Source: Microbacterium sp. MYb66 | GTDB taxonomy: Bacteria > Actinomycetota > Actinomycetes > Actinomycetales > Microbacteriaceae | DNA length: 64,000 bases | NCBI RefSeq assembly: GCF_002979435.1 | Contig: NZ_PCOV01000008.1 | Location: 1-64,000, forward strand | Direction of reading: 5' to 3' | Shown here: positions 35,319 through 44,541 of the stretch, piece by piece | Position numbering within the stretch: position 1 is the stretch's first letter | How the letters are laid out: each line of letters opens with the position of its first letter | Notes under the pieces: generated by a model | The model's input: only the letters and a program-made list of their open reading frames with translations | Databases searched by the model: none | What the model was told of the DNA's origin: nothing | Made by a program: the position numbers and the translations under genes

Positions 35319-36089
35319 TCAGCGCCCGCGGAACTCCGGCTTCCGCTTCTCCTGGAACGCGGCGAACCCCTCGCGGTAGTCATCGGTGTCGCACAGCGCG
35401 GCCTGTGCGGCGTTCTCGATGCCGACCGCATCCCAGAGCGCGAGCCTCTCGTCGCGGATCCTCGCGATCAGCTCCTTGCTCGCGAGGAACGCGGCCGTGG
35501 CACCGCGGGCGGCAGCAGCCGCGGCATCCGTCGTCGCCTGCACCACCTCGTCATCGGGGAACACGCGCGAGAACAGGCCGGACGCGACGGCCTCCGCACC
35601 GCTCATCAGGCGCCCCGTGTAGATCAGGTCGAGGGTCTTGTGGGCCCCGAGCCGGTCGAGGAAGAGGGCGTGGCCACCGGAGTCGAGCGTCGCGCCGAGC
35701 GCGGCGAACGGGGACCCGATCTTCGCGGACTCGGCGACGTACACGACATCGGTCGCGATCAAGAGGCCGAGTCCGACGCCGAGACAGGCGCCGTGCGCGA
35801 CCGCGAACGTCGGCGCGGGGAAGCGTGCCATGCGCTGCAGCAGCGGGGTGACGAGGCCGCCGAGATAGCCGAGCACGTCGTCGTCTCTCGGGTCGACGCC
35901 GGAGATGTCGCGCCCGGCGCAGAACGCCCGTCCCTCGCCACGGAGCACGAGCGCCCGCACCCCTGCGTTCTCCGCCGCATCGTACGCGGCATCCAGCTCG
36001 TCCAGCGCCTGCTCGTCGAGGGCGTTCCGCTTCGCCGGTGCGTTCAGCACGATGGTGGCGACGTCGTCGGCGATGGTGAGGTCGATCAT
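35319..36089 (-). CDS. Enoyl-CoA hydratase/isomerase family protein (PaaG-like)
   Basis: A 256-residue crotonase with NAPAKRNALDEQAL, the oxyanion segment CAGRDISG, AHGACLGVGLGLLIATDVV and GLFSRVFPDDEV. It lies 13 bases after paaE in the phenylacetate operon. PaaG isomerises the ring epoxide of phenylacetyl-CoA to an oxepin, so that role is the best guess; a plain 2,3-dehydroadipyl-CoA hydratase role cannot be excluded, since another crotonase is encoded in the second paa cluster. The GGAGG site supports ATG 36089. Confidence 0.82.
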   Translation of the reverse strand: MIDLTIADDVATIVLNAPAKRNALDEQALDELDAAYDAAENAGVRALVLRGEGRAFCAGRDISGVDPRDDDVLGYLGGLVTPLLQRMARFPAPTFAVAHGACLGVGLGLLIATDVVYVAESAKIGSPFAALGATLDSGGHALFLDRLGAHKTLDLIYTGRLMSGAEAVASGLFSRVFPDDEVVQATTDAAAAAARGATAAFLASKELIARIRDERLALWDAVGIENAAQAALCDTDDYREGFAAFQEKRKPEFRGR

Positions 36090-36102
36090 GGGGGCCTCCG
36101 GG

Positions 36103-37269
36103 TCAGACGTCGTAGTCGACGACCACACGGTCGCTGGTCGGGTGGGACTGGCAGGTGAGCACGAATCCGCGCTCGAGCTCGTCGGGCTCCAGTGCGTAGT
36201 TCTCGGTCATGGTCACGCTGCCCTCGATGACTCGCGCCCGGCAGGTGCCGCATACACCGCCCGCGCACGCGAACGGGGCGTCGGGCCGCACGCGCAACGC
36301 CGCATTGAGCACCGACTCGTGCGCGTCGACCGGGCTCTCCACGGTGGAGGAGACGCCGTCGAGCGTGACCTCGATGCGCACGGTCTTCTGGCCGGAGCGG
36401 ACCTGCACGGGACGGGCGGCACGAGCGGGTTCGTCGCCGGTCGTGAACAGCTCGAAGCGGATGTGCGAGCGGTCGACGCCGACATCGGTCAGCACGTCGC
36501 GACACAGATCCACCAGGGCGAGCGGGCCGCACAGGAACCACTCGTCGACCGTCGCGGGCGGGATCAGCGTGCCGAGGATCGTCCGGAGCTTCTCCTCGTC
36601 GATCCGGCCCGACAGCACCGGCGCCGCCCGCTGCTCCCGCGAGAGCACGTGGTGCAGCACGAGCCGGGTCGGATACCGGTCCTTCAGATCGGCGAGATCT
36701 TCCAGGAACATCACGTCGAGCGTGGCGCGGTTCGTGTAGAGCAGCGTGAACCGCGAGGTGTCGGAGCGGGTCAGCACCGTGTGCGCGAGCGCCATCAGGG
36801 GCGTGATGCCGGAGCCTGCGGCGATCCCGACGACGTGACGGTGGTCGAGGTCGTCGAGGGCGGACGTGAACGTTCCCTGCGGGCTCATCACGTCGATCTC
36901 GAACCCGGGCTGGAGGCCGGTCTGCGCCCATGTCGAGAACAGTCCGCCCTCGTCGCGCTTCACGGCGACGCTCAGGCGGGTGTCACGGCCGTCGTCGCGG
37001 TGCTCCGGCGCGCGACAGAGCGAATACGAGCGTCGCACCTCGACGCCGTCGAGCGTGGTGCGCAGGGCGACGTACTGGCCGGGCAGGTGGTCGTACTCGT
37101 CGGCGAGGGCTGCGGGCACGGTGAACGTCACCTCGACCGCGTCGTCGGTGAGCGGACGCACGTCTTCGACCGTGAGGGTGTGGAAACGGGCGCGCTTTCG
37201 AGGAGCAGCGGTCTCGCGCGGAGCCGTCGATCGCGGGACGGATGCCGGGGCGGACGTGAAGAGCGACAT
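36103..37269 (-). CDS. paaE: Phenylacetyl-CoA epoxidase reductase subunit
   Basis: Electron-transfer subunit of the phenylacetyl-CoA 1,2-epoxidase. The 388-residue protein has an FNR-type FAD domain (YDHLPGQYVALR, RRSYSLCRAP), an NAD(P)H domain (GIAAGSGITPLMAL, EWFLCGPLALVD) and a plant-type [2Fe-2S] domain at the C-terminus with C335, C340, C343 and C373. It passes electrons from NADPH to the PaaA diiron centre. It follows paaD by one base. Confidence 0.95.
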   Translation of the reverse strand: MSLFTSAPASVPRSTAPRETAAPRKRARFHTLTVEDVRPLTDDAVEVTFTVPAALADEYDHLPGQYVALRTTLDGVEVRRSYSLCRAPEHRDDGRDTRLSVAVKRDEGGLFSTWAQTGLQPGFEIDVMSPQGTFTSALDDLDHRHVVGIAAGSGITPLMALAHTVLTRSDTSRFTLLYTNRATLDVMFLEDLADLKDRYPTRLVLHHVLSREQRAAPVLSGRIDEEKLRTILGTLIPPATVDEWFLCGPLALVDLCRDVLTDVGVDRSHIRFELFTTGDEPARAARPVQVRSGQKTVRIEVTLDGVSSTVESPVDAHESVLNAALRVRPDAPFACAGGVCGTCRARVIEGSVTMTENYALEPDELERGFVLTCQSHPTSDRVVVDYDV

Positions 37270-37270
37270 G

Positions 37271-37765
37271 TCAGTGCACCTTGAAGTGGTCGAAGGGCTC
37301 GAGGCACGCGCGGCACTCGAACAGCGCCTTGCACGAGGTGGAGCCGAAGTGGGAGACCTCACGGGTGTCGAGGGAGCCGCAGCGCGGACAGCGCACGCTC
37401 AGGGAGAGTCGGATGGGACCGGTCGAAACCGCGGCCCGGCCGGAGGGCGGCGCGATGCCGTACTCCTCGAGCTTGGACTTGCCGGCATCCGTCATCCAGT
37501 CCGTGGTCCACGCGGGGGAGAGGACGAGGCGCACTTCGACCTCGTCGTATCCGGCCGCGGTGAGCGCGAGGATCACATCGTCGCGGATCGTGTCCATCGC
37601 GGGGCAGCCGCTGTAGGTCGGCGTGATGTCGACGTGCACGCGGGAGCCCTCGACCAGCACCGCTCGGAGCACGCCGAGGTCCTCGATCGTGAGGACGGGT
37701 ACTTCGGGGTCGGGGACGGCAGCGGCGATCCGCCAGGCGTCCTGAGTGGCGGTCCGCGTCACCAT
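37271..37765 (-). CDS. paaD: Phenylacetyl-CoA epoxidase accessory subunit
   Basis: A 164-residue MIP18/SufT-type protein (PDPEVPVLTIEDLGVLR, TYSGCPAMDTI) with a C-terminal zinc-ribbon-like segment (CPRCGS, CKALFECRAC). PaaD is thought to help assemble or repair the iron centres of the epoxidase. ATG 37765 overlaps the paaC stop by 7 bases. Confidence 0.93.
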   Translation of the reverse strand: MVTRTATQDAWRIAAAVPDPEVPVLTIEDLGVLRAVLVEGSRVHVDITPTYSGCPAMDTIRDDVILALTAAGYDEVEVRLVLSPAWTTDWMTDAGKSKLEEYGIAPPSGRAAVSTGPIRLSLSVRCPRCGSLDTREVSHFGSTSCKALFECRACLEPFDHFKVH

Positions 37766-38595
37766 GATGCCCCCGGATGCCGGCGGGCGAGCACCTGCAT
37801 CTCGGCGAGGATGTGGCCGAGCGGCGTCGCATGGGCGCCGTGCCGTCCGCCGGCCGAGGATGCGGCGACCGGCGGGACCGTCAGCTCCGCTTCGGCGAAG
37901 ACCGTGTCGACCACTCCATCGAATCCTGCGCGCAGGCTCGACGGGCGCACCGCCGCATCGCCGAGGCGACCGATCAGGTCGTCGTCGCGGAACAGCTCTT
38001 CGACATACGGCCAGACGTCACCGGTCGCGCGGATGATCCGGGCGCGGGACTCCTCGGTGCCTCCGGCGAGGCGCAGCATCCACTGCACCGCGTGATCGCG
38101 GTGGTAGTCGACCTCCTTGAGGGACTTCGCGGCGATGGCTGCGAAGGTCTCGTCGCTGCTGGAGCGGAGGGCGGAGTACAGCTCGAACATGTACGTGGCG
38201 ACGACGAACTGCCGGGCGATCGTCTGAGCGAAGTCGCCGTTGGGCTGCTGCACGATCCAGGCGCACCGGAACTCCGGCTCGTCGCGGAAGAAGGCGAGGT
38301 CGTCTTCGCTGCGGCCGTCGTATGAGCCCGCGTAGTGCAGGAAGGAGCGCGCGTGTCCGAGGAGGTCGAGGGCGATGTTCCCGAGTGCGACGTCTTCCTC
38401 GAGCTCGGGGGCGCGGGAGATCCATTCGCCCAGCTGCTGGGAGAGGATCAGTGCGTCGTCGCCGAGGCGGAGCGCATATTCGGCGATGTCGGCGGAGGCG
38501 GCGACCGCGCCGGTGCCGGAGAGCTCCTGGGACAGTCGGAGCTCGTCGACCGAGACGTCGCCGTGGACGTCGATGTCGTCGTGTGCCGTGCTCAC
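37759..38595 (-). CDS. paaC: Phenylacetyl-CoA epoxidase structural subunit
   Basis: A 278-residue ferritin-like helical protein that binds and stabilises PaaA in the epoxidase core. EYALRLGDDALILSQQLGEW, NIALDLLGHARSFLHYAG and KSLKEVDYHRDHAVQWMLRL are recognisable. It starts at GTG 38595 whose GTGA overlaps the paaB stop. The metal-site residues of true diiron subunits are partly lost in this family, fitting its structural role. Confidence 0.93.
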   Translation of the reverse strand: MSTAHDDIDVHGDVSVDELRLSQELSGTGAVAASADIAEYALRLGDDALILSQQLGEWISRAPELEEDVALGNIALDLLGHARSFLHYAGSYDGRSEDDLAFFRDEPEFRCAWIVQQPNGDFAQTIARQFVVATYMFELYSALRSSSDETFAAIAAKSLKEVDYHRDHAVQWMLRLAGGTEESRARIIRATGDVWPYVEELFRDDDLIGRLGDAAVRPSSLRAGFDGVVDTVFAEAELTVPPVAASSAGGRHGAHATPLGHILAEMQVLARRHPGASW

Positions 38596-38900
38596 AGGTG
38601 CGGCACCCCCTCGGACGCCGTGTAGTACACCGCGTGGCGGTAGTTCTTGCCTGCAGGGCTCTCGAAATACGCGCCCTTGGCGTCGGGGTCGCTCGTCGTG
38701 ATCGCGTCGGCGGGGGCGACCCAGATCGAGACGCCCTCGCCGCGCCGCGTGTAGAGGTCGCGGGCGTTGCGGATCGCCATCTCGGCATCCGGGGCGTGCA
38801 GGGAACCGACGTGCACGTGGCTCAATCCGCGGTTGGCACGGACGAAGACCTCCCACAGCGGCCAGGGTTCGCGCTCGTCCGCACCCGGGGTCGCCATCAT
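38592..38900 (-). CDS. paaB: Phenylacetyl-CoA epoxidase small subunit
   Basis: A 102-residue PaaB-family protein ([54 protein letters not shown]). It bridges the PaaA-PaaC heterodimers. Its start overlaps the paaA stop by 4 bases (ATGA); a second ATG at 38897 is also possible and would remove one residue. Confidence 0.94.
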   Translation of the reverse strand: MMATPGADEREPWPLWEVFVRANRGLSHVHVGSLHAPDAEMAIRNARDLYTRRGEGVSIWVAPADAITTSDPDAKGAYFESPAGKNYRHAVYYTASEGVPHL

Positions 38901-39871
38901 GCCACCGCCTTCGTCTTCAGAGACTGCTTACGGGCGTACTCCGCGGCTGCCTCGCGTACCCAGGCGCCTTCTTCGTGGGCGGTCCGTCGGCGTTCCAGCC
39001 GCTCCGCATTGCACGGACCGTTGCCGCGCAGCACCTCGAAGAACTCGTCCCAGTCGATCTCGCCGATGATGTACCGGCCGGTCTCCTCGTCGAAGCGCAG
39101 CTCGGGGTCGGGCAGCGTGACGCCCAGGATCTCGGCCTGCGGCACGAGCATCCCGACGAAGCGCTGACGGAGCTCATCGTTCGAGAACCGCTTGATCTTC
39201 CACTTCATCGACTGCGCCGAGTTCGGGGACTGGTCATCGGGGGGACCGAACATCGCCAGGCTCGGCCAGTACCAGCGGTTCACCGCGTCCTGCGCCATCT
39301 GCCGCTGTTCCTCGGTGCCCTGCATGAGCGAGAGCAGGATCTCGAAACCCTGCCGCTGGTGGAAGGACTCCTCCTTGCACACGCGGACCATCGCCCGGCC
39401 GTAGGGCCCGTAGGATGCCCGGCACAGCGGTACCTGGTTGCAGATCGCGGCACCGTCGACGAGCCAGCCGATCGCGCCCATGTCGGCCCAGGTCGGGGTC
39501 GGGTAGTTGAAGATCGAGGAGTACTTGGCCTTGCCGCTGATGAGCTGATCCATCATCTCGTCGCGGGTGGTGCCGAGGGTCTGCGCGGCGGAGTAGAGGT
39601 AGAGGCCGTGGCCCGCCTCGTCCTGCACCTTCGCCATCAGGATCGCCTTGCGCTTGAGGCTCGGCGCGCGGGTGATCCAGTTGCCTTCCGGCTGCATGCC
39701 GATGATCTCGGAGTGCGCGTGCTGGGAGATCTGCCGCACGAGCGTCTTGCGGTACGCGTCCGGCATCCAGTCGCGCGGCTCGATGCGCTGCTCGTTCGCG
39801 ATGAGCTCGTCGAACAGGCGTTCCTCATCGGAGATCTCGCCCACCAGGGACAGGTCTGCGGGACTGGTCAT
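38897..39871 (-). CDS. paaA: Phenylacetyl-CoA epoxidase catalytic subunit
   Basis: Catalytic diiron subunit of the enzyme that epoxidises the ring of phenylacetyl-CoA with O2. The 324-residue protein has the ferritin-like helices with candidate iron ligands in [26 protein letters not shown] and [15 protein letters not shown], and the conserved [13 protein letters not shown]. It is the first gene of the operon paaA-B-C-D-E-hydratase, all minus strand and mostly overlapping. A PaaR-like operator lies 30 bases upstream of the start. Confidence 0.96.
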   Translation of the reverse strand: MTSPADLSLVGEISDEERLFDELIANEQRIEPRDWMPDAYRKTLVRQISQHAHSEIIGMQPEGNWITRAPSLKRKAILMAKVQDEAGHGLYLYSAAQTLGTTRDEMMDQLISGKAKYSSIFNYPTPTWADMGAIGWLVDGAAICNQVPLCRASYGPYGRAMVRVCKEESFHQRQGFEILLSLMQGTEEQRQMAQDAVNRWYWPSLAMFGPPDDQSPNSAQSMKWKIKRFSNDELRQRFVGMLVPQAEILGVTLPDPELRFDEETGRYIIGEIDWDEFFEVLRGNGPCNAERLERRRTAHEEGAWVREAAAEYARKQSLKTKAVA

Positions 39872-39900
39872 CGTCGACTCCTCAGCATCCGGTCATCTTT

Positions 39901-39922
39901 ACTGACCGATCGTTAGGTAATT
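39901..39922. promoter_or_regulatory. PaaR-like operator upstream of paaA
   Basis: The sequence reads ACT-G-ACCG-AT-CG-TT-AGGT-A-ATT. It agrees at 15 of 17 fixed positions with the 22-bp palindrome ACTNACCGNNCGNNCGGTNAGT that I recall for the TetR-type PaaR of Corynebacterium. It is centred on CG at 39911-39912, 30-51 bases before the paaA start, in the expected promoter region. A TetR-family gene at 58671 is a candidate for the repressor. Confidence 0.75.
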
Positions 39923-39968
39923 CTGACACAGCAAACTGCGCGATTCAAGCCGCAGTGCTCGGGCTCGC

Positions 39969-40388
39969 TCACTGCGAGCGGGAGATCAGCTCCAGGAGTG
40001 CGCGGCCGTAGGCCTCGGCGGGGTCCGGATGCTCGAAGGCGAGCGAGACGCCGGCGATCTCGATCTCGACCCGGAAGGCGTCGTCGAGACGCACCAGCGA
40101 ACGGAAGGTGCCGCGCAGCAGTTCACGCAGCTGATCCTCGCCCGGGAGCCAGACCGCGTCGGCGAGGGTCACGGCGTCGAGCGCCCACTCCGTCGTGCCG
40201 TTGAAGGCCAGATCCGTGCCGCTCGGCGTCTGCCGCGCTTCGATCGTCATCTCGCTGACCGTGTACACCTCGGCCTCCGCTTCGAGTTCCACCTCGTTCG
40301 GCAGGTCGAGCTGGAACCGATCTCCTTCGGCGGGATGCCACACGAGTCCGGAATCCCGCAGGGCGACGGCCAGCTCGCGTGTGATCAT
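39969..40388 (-). CDS. Uncharacterised small conserved protein
   Basis: A 139-residue acidic protein without transmembrane segments or cofactor motifs. Notable stretches are SGLVWHPAEGDRFQL near the start, TIEARQTPSGTDLAFNGTTE in the middle and WLPGEDQLRELL. Similar proteins are widespread in Microbacteriaceae, sometimes labelled as pilus-related by automatic annotation; nothing here supports that label. It is divergent from the RecQ gene with a 93-bp gap. Confidence 0.6.
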   Translation of the reverse strand: MITRELAVALRDSGLVWHPAEGDRFQLDLPNEVELEAEAEVYTVSEMTIEARQTPSGTDLAFNGTTEWALDAVTLADAVWLPGEDQLRELLRGTFRSLVRLDDAFRVEIEIAGVSLAFEHPDPAEAYGRALLELISRSQ

Positions 40389-40481
40389 CCCTTCACGCTA
40401 GACGACGGGATCCCCGGCAGAGGCCGGAGAAGCTGTGGACGCGCGGGTCGACGTGTCGGCGGGGTGAGGCAGAGTGGGGAC

Positions 40482-42605
40482 ATGACCTCCGCAGCCCCCG
40501 TCGACACCCGTGAGGCCGCGCTCGCCGCGCTGCGTGATCTCGTCGGCCGACCAGACGCCGATTTCCATGACGGGCAGTACGAGGCGATCGAGGCTCTGGT
40601 CGAAGGGCGCCGCCGTGCCCTCGTGGTGCAGCGCACCGGATGGGGCAAGTCGGCGGTGTACTTCGTGGCCACGCTGCTGCTGCGACGTCAGGGCGCCGGT
40701 CCGACCGTGCTCGTCTCGCCGCTGCTGGCGCTCATGCGCGACCAGATCGCGGCCGCCGAGCGCGCGGGAGTGCGTGCGGTCGCGATCAACTCCACCAACG
40801 CGCACGAATGGTCGGACGTGCTCGCGCAGCTCGATCGCGACGAGGTCGACGTGCTGCTGGTCTCGCCCGAGCGACTCAACAATCCCGCGTTCCGCGAGCA
40901 GCAGCTGCCGGCGCTCGTGCGCCGCATCGGGATGCTGGTGGTCGACGAGGCCCATTGCATCAGCGACTGGGGACACGACTTCCGTCCCGACTACCGGCGC
41001 CTGCGCGACCTGATCGCGCAGATGCCGGCCGATGTGCCGGTGCTCGCCACCACCGCGACCGCGAACAGCCGCGTCGTGGCCGACGTCGCCGAGCAGCTCG
41101 GCAGTCTCCAGCCCGACGGTGAGGCCGGAGCCGAGCCGGTGCTCACGATCCGCGGCCCGCTCGCGCGCACCTCGCTGCGGCTGGGTGTGCTGCGCCTGCG
41201 GGACTCGGCGAGCCGCCTGGCGTGGCTGCTGAGCCACCTCGACGACCTGCCCGGCTCCGGCATCATCTACACGCTGACCGTCGCGGCGGCCGTCGACACC
41301 GCCCGGCTGCTGCGCGATCACGGTCACGACGTCCGGGCGTACACCGGGCAGACCGACACCGACGAGCGCGCGGAATCCGAGGGGATGCTCAAGCGCAACG
41401 AGGTCAAGGCGCTCGTCGCCACGAGCGCGCTGGGCATGGGGTTCGACAAGCCCGATCTGGGCTTCGTACTGCACCTCGGGGCGCCGTCGTCACCCGTGGC
41501 GTACTACCAGCAGGTCGGCCGTGCCGGGCGTGCGAGTGAGAGCGCCGACGTGCTGCTGCTGCCCGGGGTCGAGGACCGCGACATCTGGCACTACTTCGCG
41601 ACGGCATCGATGCCCGACCGGGAGCGGGCGGAGCGGGTGATCGACGCGCTCGGCGACGCTCCGATCTCGACGCCTGCGCTCGAGGCCATGGTCGACATCC
41701 GCCGCACGCCGCTCGAGCTGCTGCTCAAGGTGCTCGACGTCGACGGTGCGGTGCGACGCGTGCAGGGCGGCTGGGTCGCGACCGGCGAGCCCTGGACGTA
41801 CGACGCCGAGCGCTACGAGCGCATCGCCGCCGATCGTGTCGCCGAGCAGCAGCACATGATCGACTACGAGCAGACCGACGGGTGCCGCATGGAGTTCCTG
41901 CAGCGCTCGCTCGACGACGACACGGCCGTGCCCTGCGGGAGGTGCGACAACTGCGCGGGCGGATGGTTCCCCCGCGAGATCGGGGAGTCCGCGAGCACGC
42001 AGGCCGCCGAGTCGCTCGATCGGGTCGGCGTCCCCATCGAACCGCGGCGGGCGTGGCCGACCGGAGCGGATCGGCTGGAGGTGCCGGTCAAGGGGCGGAT
42101 CGCCGCTGACGAGCAGGCGGGAGAGGGGCGAGCGCTGGCTCGTCTGACCGACCTGGGCTGGGGTGGCGCGCTGCGCGACCTGTTCGCGGCGGGCGCGCCG
42201 GATGCCGCCGTGACGCCGCAGCTGCTCCAGGCCTGTGTCCGTGTCCTGGCCGGATGGGGCTGGGACGAGCGGCCGGTCGCCGTGGTGGCCTTGCCGTCAC
42301 GATCGCACCCCCTGCTGGTCGACTCCCTCGCCCGCGGCCTCGCCGACATCGGGCGGCTGCCCTACCTCGGCGCGCTCGAACCGGTCGCCGGGGGCCCGAG
42401 TGGACAGCCGGGCGGGAACAGCGTCTTCCGTCTCGCCGGCGTCTGGGATCGCTTCAGCGCGCAGCACCTCGATGTTCCCGCAGGGCCCGTGCTGCTGGTC
42501 GACGATCTGGTCGACAGTCGCTGGACGATGACGGTCGCCGCGCGCACGATGCGCCAGGCGGGGGCGACCGAGGTCCTGCCCTTCGCGCTGGCGTTGCGCG
42601 GCTGA
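40482..42605 (+). CDS. RecQ-family DNA helicase with C-terminal phosphoribosyltransferase-like domain
   Basis: A 707-residue 3'-5' helicase-type protein. Walker A is RTGWGKSA (K56), the DEAH box is at 155-158 in VVDEAHCISDWGHDFR, and motif VI is QQVGRAGRA. A RecQ zinc-binding domain has C468, C485, C488 and C491. Instead of an HRDC domain, residues about 560-707 form a phosphoribosyltransferase-like domain with the PRPP-type motif VLLVDDLVDSRWTM (670-683). The role of this tail is unknown; it may sense nucleotides or be an inactive structural module. It probably acts in repair or replication-fork processing. Confidence 0.88.
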   Translation: MTSAAPVDTREAALAALRDLVGRPDADFHDGQYEAIEALVEGRRRALVVQRTGWGKSAVYFVATLLLRRQGAGPTVLVSPLLALMRDQIAAAERAGVRAVAINSTNAHEWSDVLAQLDRDEVDVLLVSPERLNNPAFREQQLPALVRRIGMLVVDEAHCISDWGHDFRPDYRRLRDLIAQMPADVPVLATTATANSRVVADVAEQLGSLQPDGEAGAEPVLTIRGPLARTSLRLGVLRLRDSASRLAWLLSHLDDLPGSGIIYTLTVAAAVDTARLLRDHGHDVRAYTGQTDTDERAESEGMLKRNEVKALVATSALGMGFDKPDLGFVLHLGAPSSPVAYYQQVGRAGRASESADVLLLPGVEDRDIWHYFATASMPDRERAERVIDALGDAPISTPALEAMVDIRRTPLELLLKVLDVDGAVRRVQGGWVATGEPWTYDAERYERIAADRVAEQQHMIDYEQTDGCRMEFLQRSLDDDTAVPCGRCDNCAGGWFPREIGESASTQAAESLDRVGVPIEPRRAWPTGADRLEVPVKGRIAADEQAGEGRALARLTDLGWGGALRDLFAAGAPDAAVTPQLLQACVRVLAGWGWDERPVAVVALPSRSHPLLVDSLARGLADIGRLPYLGALEPVAGGPSGQPGGNSVFRLAGVWDRFSAQHLDVPAGPVLLVDDLVDSRWTMTVAARTMRQAGATEVLPFALALRG

Positions 42606-42622
42606 GGACGTGCCGCGTTCCC

Positions 42623-43390
42623 TCAGTCGTCGGCCGGAGCGACGCGCGGCGGCCAGGTGGTGGCCCCGAGTTCTCGCGAGATGTTCCGTGCGGTCTCGCG
42701 CAGGGCATTGAGGATCGCGTCGGAGGCGGGCGTCTGCGAAGTCGGCAGCACGACCGCGACGGCCGCGACGATGTCGTTCGAGGCGTCGGCGACGGGCGCA
42801 GCCAATGAGGATTCGCCCAACACCGCCTCGTCGAACTCGCCCGCGGTGCCGCGCTCGGCGATCGCCGGCAGCTCCAGGGTCAGGCGCGCGATGTCGGTGA
42901 TCGTGTCACCGGTGAGGCTGCGCAGCGGCTGCTCGAAGACGCTCTGCTGGAACCCCAGGTCGTAGGCGAGCAGCACCTTGCCCATCGCCGAGGCGTGGGC
43001 CGGGATCGCGACCCCGGTCTCGAGCATCTGCTGGCTGTCGTCCGGGCGGAGGTTGTGGTGGATCACGAGGACGTCCGTGAAATGCGGCGCTCCCAGACGC
43101 ACCGAGAGATTCGTGCGGCGCGCGAGCTCCTGCGTCCAGCGCATCGCCCGGGCGCGCACGTCGAGGGTGTCGAGGTACACGTTGCTCAGTCGCAGCAGGG
43201 TGGGGCCGAGCATGTACCGCTGACCACCGCGTTCCTTGGCCACGAGTCCGTGCGAGCGCAGCGATTTCACGATCCCGTGCACGGTCGACGGCGGCAGGCT
43301 GAGGGCTGCGGCGAGGTCGGTGATGCCGAGGTGGCGTGCTCCCTGGAGCAGTTCGAGGATCTTCGCCGCGCGGTCGATCGCCTGGATCAC
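42623..43390 (-). CDS. IclR-family regulator of the dihydroxyacetone kinase operon
   Basis: A 255-residue IclR protein: winged helix at about 1-70 ([40 protein letters not shown]) and effector domain ([33 protein letters not shown]). It is divergent from dhaK across 158 bp that contain a consensus promoter with an overlapping palindrome, so it most likely represses dhaK-L-M and responds to dihydroxyacetone, glycerol or a phosphate of these. That effector is inference. Confidence 0.88.
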   Translation of the reverse strand: MIQAIDRAAKILELLQGARHLGITDLAAALSLPPSTVHGIVKSLRSHGLVAKERGGQRYMLGPTLLRLSNVYLDTLDVRARAMRWTQELARRTNLSVRLGAPHFTDVLVIHHNLRPDDSQQMLETGVAIPAHASAMGKVLLAYDLGFQQSVFEQPLRSLTGDTITDIARLTLELPAIAERGTAGEFDEAVLGESSLAAPVADASNDIVAAVAVVLPTSQTPASDAILNALRETARNISRELGATTWPPRVAPADD

Positions 43391-43455
43391 GGGGGAGCCT
43401 CCTTCCGGTGCGTCGTCGAGCCGGTGCGTGTGCCGTGCCGGTCTTCAGGATGATC

Positions 43456-43484
43456 TTGACAACCCGGCAGGCTCCGAGCATATT
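43456..43484 (+). promoter_or_regulatory. Consensus promoter of the dhaKLM operon
   Basis: TTGACA at 43456-43461 and CATATT at 43479-43484 are separated by exactly 17 bases. This is one of the best sigma-70-type promoters in the window and points to dhaK, whose ATG is at 43549. Confidence 0.8.
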
Positions 43485-43498
43485 CGACATTAACGAAT
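43482..43498. promoter_or_regulatory. IclR-type operator overlapping the dha promoter
   Basis: ATTCG at 43482-43486 and CGAAT at 43494-43498 form a perfect inverted repeat with a 7-base centre. The site covers the end of the -10 box and the presumed transcript start, so binding would block RNA polymerase. The divergent IclR gene is the obvious partner. Confidence 0.68.
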
Positions 43499-43548
43499 TG
43501 CTTTCGGATTCTGCGCAAGAAATCCCGAGGATCAAAGGAGATCGAACG

Positions 43549-44541
43549 ATGAAGAAGCTCATCAACGCCCCCGAGGACGTTCTCGTCGAATCCCTGAAGG
43601 GGGTCGCGCTCGCTCATCCCGAGCTCTCCGTCGACCTGGAGAACCACGTCATCACGCGGGCGACGCCCAAGGCGCAGGGCAAGGTCGCGATCGTCTCCGG
43701 GGGCGGGTCCGGCCATGAGCCGCTGCACGGCGGCTTCGTCGGCACCGGCATGCTGGATGCCGCCGTCGCCGGCGAGGTCTTCACCTCGCCGACTCCCGAC
43801 CGTGTCCAGGTCGCCACCAAGGCCGTCGATCGCGGAGCCGGCGTGCTCCACATCGTGAAGAACTACACCGGCGACGTGCTGAACTTCGAGATGGCCGCCG
43901 AGCTCGCTTCCATGGAAGGCATCGAGGTGGGCAGCATCACCGTGGACGACGACGTCGCCGTGCAGGACTCCCTGTACACCGCGGGCCGTCGCGGAGTCGG
44001 CCTGACCGTGCTGCTCGAGAAGATCGTCGGCGCCGCCGCGGAGGAGGGGCGCGACCTCGCCGCCGTCGTCGAACTGGCGAAGAAGGTCAACGGTCAGGGC
44101 CGGTCGATGGGCATGGCGCTCACCAGCTGCACGGTTCCCGCCGCGGGCAAACCCACCTTCGATCTGCCGGACGACCAGATGGAGATCGGCATCGGCATCC
44201 ATGGGGAGCCCGGGCGGCATCGCGAACCGCTCGCCCCGGCATCCGACATCGCCCGACAGCTCGTCGAGCCGATCCTCGCCGACATCGATGCGGCGGGACC
44301 GGCGATCGTGATGCTGAACGGCATGGGGGCTACACCGCTCATCGAGCTCTACCTCATGTACGGCGAGGTCGCAGCGATCCTGGAGAAGTCCGGCGTGCAG
44401 ATCGCACGGAACCTCGTGGGGAACTACATCACCTCTCTGGACATGGCCGGATGCTCGGTCACCGTGCTCAAGGCCGACGACGAGCTGCTGCGTCTCTGGG
44501 ATGCTCCGGTGAACACCCCCGGTCTGCGGTGGGGCGCGTGA
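43549..44541 (+). CDS. dhaK: PEP-dependent dihydroxyacetone kinase, substrate-binding subunit
   Basis: Binds dihydroxyacetone covalently and presents it for phosphorylation by DhaL-ADP. The 330-residue protein has [16 protein letters not shown], the hemiaminal-forming histidine in GIGIHGEPG (about 223-231) and [20 protein letters not shown] before ATG 43549 fixes the start. It is the first gene of dhaK-L-M; the one-base overlap TGATG leads into dhaL. Confidence 0.94.
   Translation: MKKLINAPEDVLVESLKGVALAHPELSVDLENHVITRATPKAQGKVAIVSGGGSGHEPLHGGFVGTGMLDAAVAGEVFTSPTPDRVQVATKAVDRGAGVLHIVKNYTGDVLNFEMAAELASMEGIEVGSITVDDDVAVQDSLYTAGRRGVGLTVLLEKIVGAAAEEGRDLAAVVELAKKVNGQGRSMGMALTSCTVPAAGKPTFDLPDDQMEIGIGIHGEPGRHREPLAPASDIARQLVEPILADIDAAGPAIVMLNGMGATPLIELYLMYGEVAAILEKSGVQIARNLVGNYITSLDMAGCSVTVLKADDELLRLWDAPVNTPGLRWGA

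Noticed and set aside
35319..39871. A paaK (phenylacetate-CoA ligase) gene within the paa operon
   Set aside because: No reading frame with AMP-ligase motifs occurs in the operon or elsewhere in the window.
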